NCBI RefSeq assembly: GCF_023913515.1
Contig: NZ_CP099391.1
Coordinates: 186,001 to 250,000, forward strand
Source: Natronococcus sp. CG52
GTDB lineage: Archaea; Halobacteriota; Halobacteria; Halobacteriales; Natrialbaceae
Direction: 5' to 3'
Length of the DNA: 64,000 nt
Each line of letters begins with the position of its first letter. The first letter of the stretch is position 1. Both the position numbers and the translations under genes were made by a program. Positions 1 through 8,842 of this stretch are shown here, piece after piece. Under the pieces are notes generated by a model. It was not told the DNA's origin. It was given only the letters and a program-made list of their open reading frames with translations, and did no database searches.

Positions 1-429
1 TCGCTGTGGGGAACGCTCTCCGAGGGGGTGAGCTTCGACGGCGACGACGCGCGAACCGTCCTGGTCGTCGGCGTTCCCTACCCACACCTCGACGACCGGG
101 CGGAGGCGGTCCAGGAGGCCTACGACGCGGCCTTCGACGGAACCGACACCGGCTGGCGCTACGCCGTCGAGATTCCGACCGTGCGCAAGACGCGCCAGGC
201 GCTCGGCCGGGTAATCCGCTCGCCGGAGGATATCGGCGTCCGCGCGCTGCTCGACCGGCGCTACTCTCGAGACGCCAAGTCCGACCTGGGCAAGTACAGC
301 GTTAACAGCACCTTCCCGCACGAGGAACGCGAGAATCTGATCGACATCGACCCCTCGAAGCTCAAATTCTCGATGCTCAACTTCTACGGCGATCGCGACG
401 CCTACGACGGGGAGCCGCCGGCGCCCTGA
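1..429 (+). CDS. Rad3/XPD-type ATP-dependent DNA helicase, C-terminal part
   Basis: The first 142 codons in frame 1 are open from the window edge to a TGA, so the gene starts outside. The segment begins with WGTLSEGVSF, typical of the last helicase domain of the Rad3/XPD/DinG superfamily 2 family. A motif VI-like QALGRVIRSPEDIG follows at about residues 66-79; it carries the arginine finger. Family members are Fe-S-containing 5'-3' DNA helicases used in repair, but the Fe-S and Walker regions are not visible here, so family is supported and exact role is inferred. It converges on the rhodanese gene 22 bp downstream. Confidence 0.85.
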   Translation, partial: SLWGTLSEGVSFDGDDARTVLVVGVPYPHLDDRAEAVQEAYDAAFDGTDTGWRYAVEIPTVRKTRQALGRVIRSPEDIGVRALLDRRYSRDAKSDLGKYSVNSTFPHEERENLIDIDPSKLKFSMLNFYGDRDAYDGEPPAP

Positions 430-451
430 GATACCGCCGAACGCTCCGGAA

Positions 452-775
452 TCAGTCGCCGCTCGAGGCCACGAGCGATTCCGGCTCCCAGGCGTCGTAG
501 CCGCCGGCCATGCTCGCGACGGCCTCGGCGTCGCCGTACTCCTCGACGAGACGAGCGGCCTGGACCGAGGTTTTCCCGATGTAGCAGTAGACGACCACGT
601 CGTCGGCCCAGTCGCGGTCGACGACGGTCTCCTCGAGTTCCTCGATGGTGGCGTGCTCCGCGCCGGGGAGGTGGCCCTCGTCGTAGTCCTCGCCGTCGCG
701 GATGTCGACGAGGTCGAACTCGTCGTCGCGCTCGATGCGCTCGCGGACGGTTTCGGGATCGAGTTCGTCGACCAT
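452..775 (-). CDS. Rhodanese-like sulfurtransferase
   Basis: A single rhodanese domain of 107 residues. The active-site loop is CYIGKT, with the persulfide-forming cysteine at about residue 64, and DIRDGEDYDEGHLPGA is the usual N-terminal rhodanese signature. I start at the ATG at 775 because it overlaps the stop of the upstream TusA-like gene by one base (TAATG), which implies translational coupling. It is the last gene of a three-gene sulfur operon with the TusA-like carrier and the YeeE/YedE permease, so it probably takes or passes on sulfane sulfur delivered by them. The physiological donor and acceptor cannot be told from sequence. Confidence 0.9.
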   Translation of the reverse strand: MVDELDPETVRERIERDDEFDLVDIRDGEDYDEGHLPGAEHATIEELEETVVDRDWADDVVVYCYIGKTSVQAARLVEEYGDAEAVASMAGGYDAWEPESLVASSGD

Positions 776-1068
776 TATCGCTTCCGGAGGTAGATGCGGT
801 AGGTCGCGTCGCCGCTTCGCCACACCTGCGCGTCGGCGTCGTCGCCGACGGCCTGAGGCACGTTCTCGGTACAGGGGACGTGGTCAGTCTCCTGGACGAG
901 GAGGTCGCCCGACTCGAGTTTCTGGAGGCCCTTCTTGGCCTCGACCTGCGGGTACGGGCACATCTCGCCCATCATGTCCTGGACGAGATCGGCCTCCTCG
1001 AGGAGTTCGTCCGCTCGGTCGTCGCTCAGTTCGTCCGGCGTGTTCGTGACGTCGTCGATGGATGGCAT
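775..1068 (-). CDS. TusA-family sulfur carrier protein
   Basis: A 97-residue protein with the TusA signature CPYP (Cys37) after an N-terminal extension of about 30 acidic residues. In this family the cysteine carries a persulfide and hands sulfur to partner proteins, for example in thiolation of tRNA or cofactors. It lies 45 bp downstream of the permease gene and overlaps the rhodanese gene by one base, so the three are almost certainly co-transcribed. The role as carrier between importer and rhodanese is inferred from context. Confidence 0.88.
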   Translation of the reverse strand: MPSIDDVTNTPDELSDDRADELLEEADLVQDMMGEMCPYPQVEAKKGLQKLESGDLLVQETDHVPCTENVPQAVGDDADAQVWRSGDATYRIYLRKR

Positions 1069-1113
1069 TGGTGTGTTCGTGTCGGTGGAGGCGGCAGTCG
1101 GTTAGCGAGCGAT

Positions 1114-2286
1114 TCAGAGGGCGCAGCCGACTTCGCGGTAGATCCAGTGAGTCATCACGTAGACGCCGGCGACGATGCCGACGGCCGCGACGAACGAGTG
1201 GACCGACAGTTCCGCGATGCCGGAGTAGATGTTTCCGATGTTACAGCCCGGGGCGAGTCGGGAGCCGGCGCCCATGAGCAGGCCGCCGCCGACAGCGTTC
1301 GGCAGGCGTCGACGCTTCGGGACCCGGACCGAAAAGTCGCCGCTCCAGAGGGCGGCGAGGAACGCGCCGACGATGACGAAGCCGATCATCACCATGTCGG
1401 TGGTGACGTCGACGCCCTGTCCTTGGAAGAGCACGGAGCCCCAGTAGTCGTAGGACTCGGCCTCGACGCCGGCCTGCGAGAGGAGGTAGCCCATCCAGCG
1501 CGCTTCGGGGCCCGTCACGCCGATGATCGAGACCTGGGTGAACCAGAGCACGGCGGCGCCGGTGATCCCGAGCGCGGCGGTGCGCGGGTCCCACGGTCGC
1601 TTGCTCGAGGCGAGCGGATCGCGCCACGCGAGGGCCAGGTTGCGGAAGTACTCGAACGTGCCCCGCCAGAACTGCCGGAGTCCCGCGATCGGTGCGAGCA
1701 GCACTGTCAGCCGGACGGACGCTGCGTTCGACCGCTCCTCGGGAGGGACGGTCGTCGCCGACTTCCCGATCAGCGTCGCGTAGACGAGCAGTCCGCCGCC
1801 CGCGATCGCCAGGGCGAGAAGCCCCGCCGGGATCGAGGTGACGGTGAACAGGCTGACGCCCTCGCCGAACGTGAGCGGCTCGAAGTAGGCGTTCTCGAGC
1901 GTCGGGAAGGCGACGGCGAACGCCGCGTAGCCGACGCCCATGAACAGCAGGGTGAGCCAGAACTGGAGGTAACCCTCGCCGGCGCGGTAGAGCGTCCCGC
2001 TGGCGCAGCCGCCGGCGTAGGTCATTCCGATCCCGAAGACGAAGCCGCCGACGAGCCCGGTCAGACCCCACTGTGGCGTCCAGAACCCCTGATAGTATCC
2101 GAACTGGTAGGCGATCCCCCAGAAGACCATCGTGAGTAGCGTCGCAGCGATGACGCCCTTCGTGACCCGGGAATCCTCGTACGCGAAGAAGTCACGGAAG
2201 GCGTTCACGAAACAGAATCGCCCCTTCTGGAGGAACACTCCGAGGGCGAGTCCGACGACCGCTGCGATGAGTACCGTTGGGACCAC
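1114..2286 (-). CDS. YeeE/YedE-family sulfur-compound permease
   Basis: A 390-residue polytopic membrane protein. Conserved cysteines sit in the expected motifs: GRFCFVNAF (Cys25), GGCASG (Cys94) and, near the C-terminus, GCNIGN (about residue 348). This pattern is that of the YeeE/YedE (TsuA) family, whose studied members import thiosulfate through a path lined by cysteines. It is the first gene of the operon with tusA-like and rhodanese genes, which supports uptake of reduced sulfur. A TTAAG-like box lies about 20-26 bp upstream of the ATG on the minus strand. The substrate is inferred, not shown. Confidence 0.88.
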   Translation of the reverse strand: MVPTVLIAAVVGLALGVFLQKGRFCFVNAFRDFFAYEDSRVTKGVIAATLLTMVFWGIAYQFGYYQGFWTPQWGLTGLVGGFVFGIGMTYAGGCASGTLYRAGEGYLQFWLTLLFMGVGYAAFAVAFPTLENAYFEPLTFGEGVSLFTVTSIPAGLLALAIAGGGLLVYATLIGKSATTVPPEERSNAASVRLTVLLAPIAGLRQFWRGTFEYFRNLALAWRDPLASSKRPWDPRTAALGITGAAVLWFTQVSIIGVTGPEARWMGYLLSQAGVEAESYDYWGSVLFQGQGVDVTTDMVMIGFVIVGAFLAALWSGDFSVRVPKRRRLPNAVGGGLLMGAGSRLAPGCNIGNIYSGIAELSVHSFVAAVGIVAGVYVMTHWIYREVGCAL

Positions 2287-2576
2287 GGGGGAAACAACGC
2301 CTCGGTGAACTTAACCCGCCGTTCGTCGGGCAGATCTTCCCCGACTCTCGACGCGTACCCTCGCCGGAGTACGCACGATCTAGCGGGCGGAGGCGGCGCT
2401 TCCTCGAGAAGAAGCGCTCGTTCGCTCCCGTAGGAACCAGCAGTATTTGCGACCGGCGAAGTCAGTAGCCGATCTGACGCGTCGGTCCGGCTCCCGCCAC
2501 GCCGGTCGACTCACTTCGCTCTCCGACGATCGCGATGTCGCTCTCGACCCGTGACGATTGCGCTCTCTGCGAAGCG

Positions 2577-3083
2577 CTACGACGGCAAGGAGACGCGACT
2601 GACCGGCAGCTTGTAGGTTCCGTCCCAGAACTCGAGTTCGCTGACCGTCCACCTGACCGACTCGACCTCGCGGTCGGCGAGCCGTTTCGCGGTCGCCTCG
2701 TCGCCGCCGCGGGCGAGGGTGACGTGTGGAACGTAGTCGTCCCCCTCGAGCCCCTCGACGACGTCGAACGTCTCGGTTAGCCTGTCGTGGAGCGCCTCGA
2801 GTCCGGGGCTCTCGACGGCGAGGTAGACGACGGGTGCCGATCCGAGCGGCGGGTCGGCGAAGTAGTCGATGCCGGTGATTCGCGCCTCGACGGCGGGCGC
2901 GCCCTCGAGTGCGCGGTGCGTTCGGTGCTGTAACTGCGTGACGTGGTCGGCGTCGCCGAGGCGCTTGAGCAGACACGAGTGGTCCTCGCGAACGGTCTCG
3001 AACCCGACCAGATCGGGGTAGAGGGCGTCCGCGACCTCGCGAACGCGTCCGGGGACCGGGACGTTGACGCTGTACACTCTCAC
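2577..3083 (-). CDS. 2H phosphoesterase (2'-5' RNA ligase-like)
   Basis: About 168 residues. Two histidine motifs characterise the 2H superfamily; here the second is clear (PHVTLARGG), and the first appears as HSCLLKRLG, where the usual threonine/serine position is a cysteine. I start at GTG 3083 (MRVYSVNVPVPG); the open frame runs further upstream but loses all similarity and overlaps the next gene. Archaeal homologues act as 2'-5' RNA ligases or cyclic phosphodiesterases on RNA ends. No operon partner is evident, and the first-motif variation makes the exact activity uncertain. Confidence 0.78.
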   Translation of the reverse strand: MRVYSVNVPVPGRVREVADALYPDLVGFETVREDHSCLLKRLGDADHVTQLQHRTHRALEGAPAVEARITGIDYFADPPLGSAPVVYLAVESPGLEALHDRLTETFDVVEGLEGDDYVPHVTLARGGDEATAKRLADREVESVRWTVSELEFWDGTYKLPVSRVSLPS

Positions 3084-3127
3084 TGTCTGTAGGGGGAAAC
3101 GAGGTATGAGTGTGGCGTTCTGTTCGG

Positions 3128-3313
3128 CTATATTCGATCGAGCAGCCAGAGGAGGATCACGACGAGGATGGCTACTATCAACAGCGGGCGGAGCAAGGCG
3201 AGTAGGCCGCTGACGAGTATGCTCAGGACCTCGATGACGAGCAGGACGGCGACTAACGCGAGGACGACTTTCAACAGGGTCTCGACCGCGAGTGCGCCGC
3301 GCGTGTCGTTCAT
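3128..3313 (-). CDS. Small two-helix membrane protein
   Basis: A 61-residue protein that is almost all hydrophobic after an 11-residue polar start: two predicted membrane segments split by a short SGLLALLRP turn, ending LLWLLDRI. Small proteins of this form are common in haloarchaea and usually carry only a DUF name. It sits between the 2H phosphoesterase and a divergent membrane regulator. No function can be assigned. Confidence 0.7.
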   Translation of the reverse strand: MNDTRGALAVETLLKVVLALVAVLLVIEVLSILVSGLLALLRPLLIVAILVVILLWLLDRI

Positions 3314-3400
3314 ACTGAATGATACTGGAGAACGGTCTAAAAAACACTCCGTCGTCGTCGTCGGAAAGACCTATTTAGACGGCTCTACCATCTCCCCGTA

Positions 3401-4522
3401 ATGGATGTGAGGGGGCTCCAGGCCCTGTTGGTGCTCACGATGGTGGTCGGGTGCCTGGTCGTGCCGATTCCGGCCGCATCGGCTGTGGTGGCCGACGGCG
3501 GCGAGACCGAGCAGCTAACGCTACAGGAAGAGGACGAACCGGAGACTGACGACGAGGACGGTCTCCAGCTCGACGACGCGAACGAGATCCACATCGACGT
3601 CTACCTGTACGAGAACGGTTCGGCGACGTTCGTCGTCGATTACCGATTCCCGATCAACGACGAGAACGAGTCCCAGGAGCAGTGGCAGACGTTGCGCGAC
3701 GATATCGAGTCGAACCCCGACGAGTACCTCGAGTCGGAGGAGGATGACTGGAATAACGTCGTTGCAGACGGCGAGAACGCGACGGACCGCGAGATGGAGC
3801 TCTCGAATTTCACCGTCGACACCGACGAGAGCTCCGCGCCGCGCGACCTGGGTCACGTCGAATTCACGTTCGAGTGGTCGTCGTTCTCCCACGTCGAACT
3901 GAACCGTCTCGAGGCGGGCGACGCACTGTCGGGATTTACGCTCATGAGCGACACGACCCTGCAGATCTTCTGGCCCGAGAGCTACACCGCCTACGAGATC
4001 GATCCGGACTCCGACGACCGGGGTGAAGGGTCGGTCTTCTGGGACGGCGACGGAACCGAATTCACCGACGATCAGCCTCGTATCGTCGTGATCGAAAACA
4101 GCGAGGCCGCCGACGAACCGGCCGAAACCGAGGAGGGGCCGGCGATGCCGTGGCTCGCAGTCACCGGTGCGCTCGGGCTGCTGGCCGCTCTCGCACTCGT
4201 CGGCTGGTGGCTCAGATATCGACGCAAACCGGAGTTCGGAGCCGAAACCCACAGTGATCCACCGGCAGACGTCGTCGAGACGCCGCAGGCGGGACCGCCG
4301 CCGGAACTGCTGAGCAACGAAGAGCGCGTCGTGCGTCTGCTCGAGGAGCGCGGCGGCCGGGTCAAACAGCAGGAGGTCGTCTCGGAACTCGACTGGACCG
4401 AGGCGAAGACCAGTCAGGTCGTCAGCGGTCTCCGGGAGGACGACGAGATCGAGGTCTTCCGAATCGGCCGGGAGAACGTCCTCGCGCTTCCGACGGAGGA
4501 CGGAGCGGAGTCCGAAGAGTAG
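3401..4522 (+). CDS. Membrane-anchored protein with extracellular domain and C-terminal winged helix
   Basis: A 373-residue protein built in order as: N-terminal signal segment (about residues 8-27), a very acidic soluble domain of about 220 residues, one membrane helix (about 248-268, PWLAVTGALGLLAALAL), then a cytoplasmic winged helix-turn-helix at about 300-365 (NEERVVRLLEERGG, then a QQEVVSEL helix). The order places the ectodomain outside and the DNA-binding domain inside, a one-component transmembrane regulator of a type common in haloarchaea. Its ligand and target genes cannot be read from sequence. Neighbours are unrelated, so I infer no pathway. Confidence 0.8.
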   Translation: MDVRGLQALLVLTMVVGCLVVPIPAASAVVADGGETEQLTLQEEDEPETDDEDGLQLDDANEIHIDVYLYENGSATFVVDYRFPINDENESQEQWQTLRDDIESNPDEYLESEEDDWNNVVADGENATDREMELSNFTVDTDESSAPRDLGHVEFTFEWSSFSHVELNRLEAGDALSGFTLMSDTTLQIFWPESYTAYEIDPDSDDRGEGSVFWDGDGTEFTDDQPRIVVIENSEAADEPAETEEGPAMPWLAVTGALGLLAALALVGWWLRYRRKPEFGAETHSDPPADVVETPQAGPPPELLSNEERVVRLLEERGGRVKQQEVVSELDWTEAKTSQVVSGLREDDEIEVFRIGRENVLALPTEDGAESEE

Positions 4523-4823
4523 TCGCGACCCGCGTAACACTTGCCACACGGGTAGGATTTAAGGCAATCCGCTCTCTTAGAAGTGAGCAATGAGACGCTC
4601 CATCGAGCGTTCGGTTGCCCTTTTCGGTACCGATGGAGCCGTCGTGCCGCGACGACCGCGACGACCGGGCCTTTGAGCCCATACTATACCCTATCCCCTG
4701 TTTCCCGGCTGCTTTCACTTCCCGCAAACCCCGATTTTCACGCGTAGAGTGCTCTATGCGATTATTTTGCAAAAGCTAAAGCAATGAATTTAAGTCTATC
4801 CTCCTGCTGCATCCGAGTACGAC
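4523..4823. other. Intergenic region upstream of argG
   Basis: No gene is visible. It holds an 8-bp inverted repeat, CTCCATCG at 4598-4605 and CGATGGAG at 4631-4638, with CCCTTTTCGG in the loop, which might act in termination of the upstream transcript. The last 60 bp are AT-rich and contain the argG promoter. Confidence 0.5.
4786..4797 (+). promoter_or_regulatory. TATA-like box of the argG-argH operon
   Basis: The sequence GAATTTAAGTCT contains a haloarchaeal TATA-like core (TTTAAG, 4789-4794) about 30-35 bp before the argG ATG. Transcription would start near 4815-4820, giving a very short leader. A similar TTTAAG core precedes argW. Confidence 0.5.
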
Positions 4824-6059
4824 ATGACACGCGTTGCACTCGCGTTCTCGGGCGGACTCGACACGACGGTCTGTGTCCCGCTGCTCGAGGAAGAGTACGG
4901 ATACGACGACGTTATCGGCGTCACCGTCGACGTCGGACAACCGGAATCGGAGTTCGAAGAAGCCGAAGAAACCGCCGAGGCGCTCGGCCTCGAACACTAC
5001 GTCGTCGACGCAAAAGACGAGTTCGCCGACCTCTGTCTCGAGAGCGTCCGCGCGAACGCGACCTACCAGGGCTACCCGCTCGGGACCGCACTCGCGCGGC
5101 CGGTGATCGCGAGCGCGATCCTCGAGGTCGCCGAAGAACAGGGCTGTACCGGCATCGCTCACGGCTGTACGGGCAAGGGGAACGATCAGCTCCGCTTCGA
5201 AGCGGTCTGGCGCAGCTCCGATCTCGAAGTGATCGCGCCCGTCCGCGAACTCGGGCTCACGCGCGAGTGGGAACAGGAGTACGCCGATGAGAAGGACCTC
5301 CCCGTCGAGGGCGGCAGCGGCGGCGACTGGTCGATCGACACCAACCTCTGGAGCCGCTCGGTCGAGGGCGACAAGCTCGAGGATCCGAGCTACGTCCCGC
5401 CGGAAGAGATCTACGCCTGGACGCAAGCACCGACCGGTGACACCCAGGAAATCGAGATCGAATTCGAGAACGGCTACCCCGTCGCCGTCGACGGCGTCGA
5501 GTACGAACCCGTCGACCTCGTCGAGCATCTCAACGGCGTGGCCGGCGCCTACGGCGTCGGTCGCACCGACTCGATGGAGGACCGCATGCTTGGGCTCAAG
5601 GTTCGCGAGAACTACGAGCACCCCGCCGCGACGACGCTGCTGAACGCCCACGAGGCGCTCGAGGCGCTCGTCCTCACGCAGGAGGAACGCGAGTTCAAAC
5701 AGCTAATCGACCAGCGCTGGTCGAAGAAGGGGTACGAAGGACTCGTCGACGCCCCGCTCGTCGGCGCGCTCGAGGGCTTCATCGACGAGACCCAGAAACG
5801 CGTCACCGGCACCGTCACGATCCGCTTCGAGGGCGGACAGGCCCGTGCGGTCGCTCGCGACAGCACGTACGCCGCGTACTCCGCGGAGCACGCGTCCTTC
5901 GACACGGAGACGGTCGGCGAGATCAGCCAGGAGGACGCCACGGGCGTCGCGAAGTACCACGGCTTCCAGCGCCGTCTCGCCAACGAGGCGATCGCTGCGA
6001 ACGCCGACGCTGACGAGGAAGACGAGATCGAGCTCGCAACCGACGGGGGAGAGGAGTAA
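4824..6059 (+). CDS. argG: Argininosuccinate synthase
   Basis: A 411-residue enzyme that joins citrulline and aspartate using ATP, the penultimate step to arginine. The N-type ATP pyrophosphatase motif SGGLDTT is at residues 9-15, and the citrulline/aspartate region HGCTGKGNDQLRFE follows at about residues 113-126. Length matches the family. The acidic tail (DADEEDEIE) fits a halophile. It is the first gene of the arginine cluster; argH starts on the base after its stop. A TATA-like box precedes the ATG closely. Confidence 0.97.
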   Translation: MTRVALAFSGGLDTTVCVPLLEEEYGYDDVIGVTVDVGQPESEFEEAEETAEALGLEHYVVDAKDEFADLCLESVRANATYQGYPLGTALARPVIASAILEVAEEQGCTGIAHGCTGKGNDQLRFEAVWRSSDLEVIAPVRELGLTREWEQEYADEKDLPVEGGSGGDWSIDTNLWSRSVEGDKLEDPSYVPPEEIYAWTQAPTGDTQEIEIEFENGYPVAVDGVEYEPVDLVEHLNGVAGAYGVGRTDSMEDRMLGLKVRENYEHPAATTLLNAHEALEALVLTQEEREFKQLIDQRWSKKGYEGLVDAPLVGALEGFIDETQKRVTGTVTIRFEGGQARAVARDSTYAAYSAEHASFDTETVGEISQEDATGVAKYHGFQRRLANEAIAANADADEEDEIELATDGGEE

Positions 6060-7541
6060 ATGACTGGAGAGAAAGCTCCCGGCGGATCGGCGGACGAATC
6101 CGACGGGTCGGGCGTCGTCCGACGGGACCGCTTCAGCGGCGGCCCCGCGCGGAGCTTTCTCTCCTCGCTCGCGGCCGACGAACGGATCTTCGAGGCCGAC
6201 CTCGAGGTCGACCGCGCGCACGTACTCATGCTCGCGGAGCAGGGCATCGTCGACGACGACACCGCGGGATCGATCCTGACCGCCCTCGACGCGACCGAGG
6301 TCGACGGCCACGCCTCGTTACCCGACGGCGAGGACGTCCACGAGGCCGTCGAAACGGCCGTCATCGAGCGCATCGGCGCCGAGGGTGGCAAGATGCACAC
6401 CGCGCGTTCGCGTAACGACGAGGTCGCGACCTGCATCCGCTACCGCCTGCGCGAGGACGTCCTCGAGGCGCTCGAGACGACGCTCGCGCTGCGCGAGGCG
6501 CTCGTCGACGCGGCGCGCGAGCACGCGGAGACGATCATGCCCGGCTACACGCACCTCCAGCCCGCCCAGCCCACCACGGTGGCTCACTGGGCGCTCTCCT
6601 ACGAGGGCGCCGTTCGCCGCGACACCGAACGGCTGCTCGAGGCCTACGAGCGGATCAACCGGTCGCCGCTCGGCGGCGCGGCCTTCGCGGGAACGACGTT
6701 CGAGATCGACCGCGAGCGGACGGCCGACCTGCTCGGGTTCGACGGCGTCGTCGAGAACTCGATGGACGCCTCCTCGAGCCGGGACTTCCTGCTCGAGACC
6801 ACGCAGGCGCTGTCGACCCACGCGACGACGCTGTCCGGACTCGCGGAGGATCTGATCATCTTCGCGAACCGCGGCTTCGTCGACCTCGCGGACGACTACT
6901 CCTCGACGTCGTCGATCATGCCCCAGAAGAAGAACCCGGACACGCTCGAACTCGTCCGCGGGGTCGCGGGCGACGCCGCGGGCGGCGTCCAGGGACTGAC
7001 GACGACGCTCAAGGGACTTCCCCGCGCGTACAACCGCGATCTCCAGCGAGCGACGACCCACGCCTGGGAGACCGTCGACGCGGTCACCGAAGCCGGCGAG
7101 GTCGCCGCCGGTGCGGTGGCGACGGCCGACTGGAACGAGGACGCGCTCGCCGCGGAAGCCGGCGAAGGGTTCTCGACGGCGACCGGCGTCGCCGACCTGC
7201 TGGCGGCGAACGGACTGCCGTTCAGGACCGCACACGAGATGGTCGCGAAGGCGGCCGAAGCGGGGGGCGACTACGCTGCACTCGAAACCGCCGCCGAGGA
7301 CGTCCTGGGCGAACCCCTCGAGAGCTACGTCGACCCCGACGCCGTCGAGGACGCACTCGACCCCGCACGGAGCGTCGCCAGCCGCGACTCGCAGGGCGGC
7401 CCCGCACCCGAAGCGGTGGCACCCCAGATCGAGTCGGCCCGCGACGCGCTCGAGAGCCACGAGAGCACCCGCGCGGAGACGGCGGCGGCGCTCGAGGACG
7501 CTCACGCGGCGCTCCGCGAGGAGGTGAACGACTATGTCTGA
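6060..7541 (+). CDS. argH: Argininosuccinate lyase
   Basis: A 493-residue fumarase/aspartase-superfamily enzyme that splits argininosuccinate to arginine and fumarate. The family signature SSIMPQKKNPDTLE is present at about residues 284-297 and contains the mobile catalytic loop; HTARSRND (about 112-119) and MPGYTHLQPAQPTT (about 160-173) are the other conserved blocks. The ATG directly abuts the argG stop, so the two are translated as an operon. The next gene, argW, has its own promoter about 255 bp on. Confidence 0.97.
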   Translation: MTGEKAPGGSADESDGSGVVRRDRFSGGPARSFLSSLAADERIFEADLEVDRAHVLMLAEQGIVDDDTAGSILTALDATEVDGHASLPDGEDVHEAVETAVIERIGAEGGKMHTARSRNDEVATCIRYRLREDVLEALETTLALREALVDAAREHAETIMPGYTHLQPAQPTTVAHWALSYEGAVRRDTERLLEAYERINRSPLGGAAFAGTTFEIDRERTADLLGFDGVVENSMDASSSRDFLLETTQALSTHATTLSGLAEDLIIFANRGFVDLADDYSSTSSIMPQKKNPDTLELVRGVAGDAAGGVQGLTTTLKGLPRAYNRDLQRATTHAWETVDAVTEAGEVAAGAVATADWNEDALAAEAGEGFSTATGVADLLAANGLPFRTAHEMVAKAAEAGGDYAALETAAEDVLGEPLESYVDPDAVEDALDPARSVASRDSQGGPAPEAVAPQIESARDALESHESTRAETAAALEDAHAALREEVNDYV

Positions 7542-7763
7542 GCCCGCCGCGTTCCGTCCGGTTCGGCGACCGCGACGATCACCGTCCGCAGGCGCGGAAC
7601 CGACCTGCGGGCGAGCGGGAGTCCCGCTTCCGCCGCCGCCGTCCCCGCCGGGGGACAACACATATTCCAAATGATACACGGAACAAAATCTGCCGGAAAA
7701 TAGGCTTCTTACACCGTTAGTGGGTGGTATCGGACATATAATTTTTCTATTAGGTTCGAAGGG

Positions 7764-7769
7764 TTTAAG
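7764..7769 (+). promoter_or_regulatory. TATA-like box of the argWXCBDEF operon
   Basis: TTTAAG at 7764-7769 in the context GAAGGGTTTAAGGGTCC lies about 28-33 bp before the argW ATG, so the transcript would be leaderless or nearly so. The preceding 80 bp are AT-rich compared with the surrounding GC-rich DNA. A second candidate, CATATAAT, is at about 7734-7741. Confidence 0.5.
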
Positions 7770-7796
7770 GGTCCTGCACTCCCAGTTGGGAGTACA

Positions 7797-7961
7797 ATGA
7801 CAGAATGCGTCGAGTGTGGGGCCGAAGTGTCTCTGCACGACGATCTGGAAGTTGGAGAGATCGTTGACTGTACGACCTGCGGAGCCGAACTGGAAGTCGT
7901 CGACACCGAGCCGCCAGTCCTCGAGCGAGCCCCGGAGCTCGAAGAGGACTGGGGTGAGTGA
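7797..7961 (+). CDS. argW: Amino-group carrier protein ArgW/LysW
   Basis: A 54-residue acidic protein. It has two CxxC zinc knuckles (ECVECG near residues 3-8 and CTTCG near 25-29) and the diagnostic C-terminus EDWGE. In this family the terminal glutamate is linked to the amino group of the substrate, so that arginine or lysine intermediates are made while tethered to the carrier. The stop overlaps the GTG start of argX by four bases (GTGA). Given the following argX-C-B-D-E-F genes, it is used here for arginine via LysW-glutamate. Confidence 0.93.
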   Translation: MTECVECGAEVSLHDDLEVGEIVDCTTCGAELEVVDTEPPVLERAPELEEDWGE

Positions 7962-8842
7962 CCTTGCAGATAGGAATCCTCTACTCCCGGATCCGCAAGG
8001 ACGAGAAGCTCCTCCTCTCCGAGCTTCGCGAGCGCGACCACGAGATCACGAAGATCGACGTCCGCAAACAGACGTTCGACATCGGCGAGACGCCAGAGGA
8101 GTTCGCCGACCTCGACATCGTCGTCGACCGCTGTCTCGCCACGAGCCGGAGCCTGTACGCCACGCAGTTCTTCGAGGCGTACGGCATCCCCGTGGTCAAC
8201 AGCCACGAGACGGCCGACATCTGCGCGGACAAGGTGAAGAACAGCCTCGCGCTCGAGAAGGCGGGTGTCCCCACGCCCGCGACGAAAGTCGCGTTCACGA
8301 AGGAGACGGCGCTCGAGGCCATCGAAGAGTTCGGCTACCCCTGCGTCCTCAAACCCGTCGTCGGCTCGTGGGGCCGCCTGATGGCCAAGATCGACTCCCG
8401 CGACGCCGCCGAGGCGATCCTGGAGCACAAGGCTACCCTCGGTCACTACGAGCACAAGGTGTTCTACGTCCAGGAGTTCGTCGAGAAACCCGGGCGGGAC
8501 ATCCGCGTGCTCGCGATCGACGGCGAGCCGGTCGCCGCGATGGTTCGCTCGTCGGACCACTGGATCACGAACGCCGCGAAGGGAGCCGAGACCGACGTCT
8601 TCGAACTCGACGCGGAAGCGAAGGAGTTCGTCCAGAAGGCCAGTGACGCCGTCGGCGGCGGCCTGCTGGGTGTCGACCTCATGGAAACTGGCGATTCCTA
8701 CACCGTCCACGAGGTCAATCACACCGTCGAGTTCAAGGCGCTCAGCGATGCCGTCGAGACCGACGTCGCCGGCACCGTCGTCGACTGGCTCGAGCAAAAG
8801 GCGGCCGAGAACGATCCCCAGGAAGTCGAGGTGACCTTCTGA
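7958..8842 (+). CDS. argX: Glutamate--ArgW (LysW) ligase ArgX
   Basis: A 294-residue ATP-grasp ligase of the RimK/LysX family. It attaches glutamate to the C-terminal glutamate of the carrier. The ATP-grasp core is visible: PCVLKPVVGSWGRL at about 127-140, and the substrate-site motif NHTVEFK at about 254-260. The GTG start overlaps the argW stop, which couples the two. LysX enzymes use alpha-aminoadipate and ArgX enzymes use glutamate; haloarchaea make lysine by another route and all neighbours are arginine genes, so I infer the glutamate-specific form. Confidence 0.92.
   Translation: MTLQIGILYSRIRKDEKLLLSELRERDHEITKIDVRKQTFDIGETPEEFADLDIVVDRCLATSRSLYATQFFEAYGIPVVNSHETADICADKVKNSLALEKAGVPTPATKVAFTKETALEAIEEFGYPCVLKPVVGSWGRLMAKIDSRDAAEAILEHKATLGHYEHKVFYVQEFVEKPGRDIRVLAIDGEPVAAMVRSSDHWITNAAKGAETDVFELDAEAKEFVQKASDAVGGGLLGVDLMETGDSYTVHEVNHTVEFKALSDAVETDVAGTVVDWLEQKAAENDPQEVEVTF

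Noticed and set aside
880-2139. A 419-codon plus-strand open frame opposite the YeeE permease
   Set aside because: It is antisense to a clearly conserved membrane protein and has no domain; long antisense frames are common in GC-rich haloarchaeal DNA.
7535-7675. A 46-codon frame that overlaps the argH stop (ATGTCTGA)
   Set aside because: The overlap is attractive, but the product is a low-complexity proline/arginine string without homologues, and argW has its own promoter further on.
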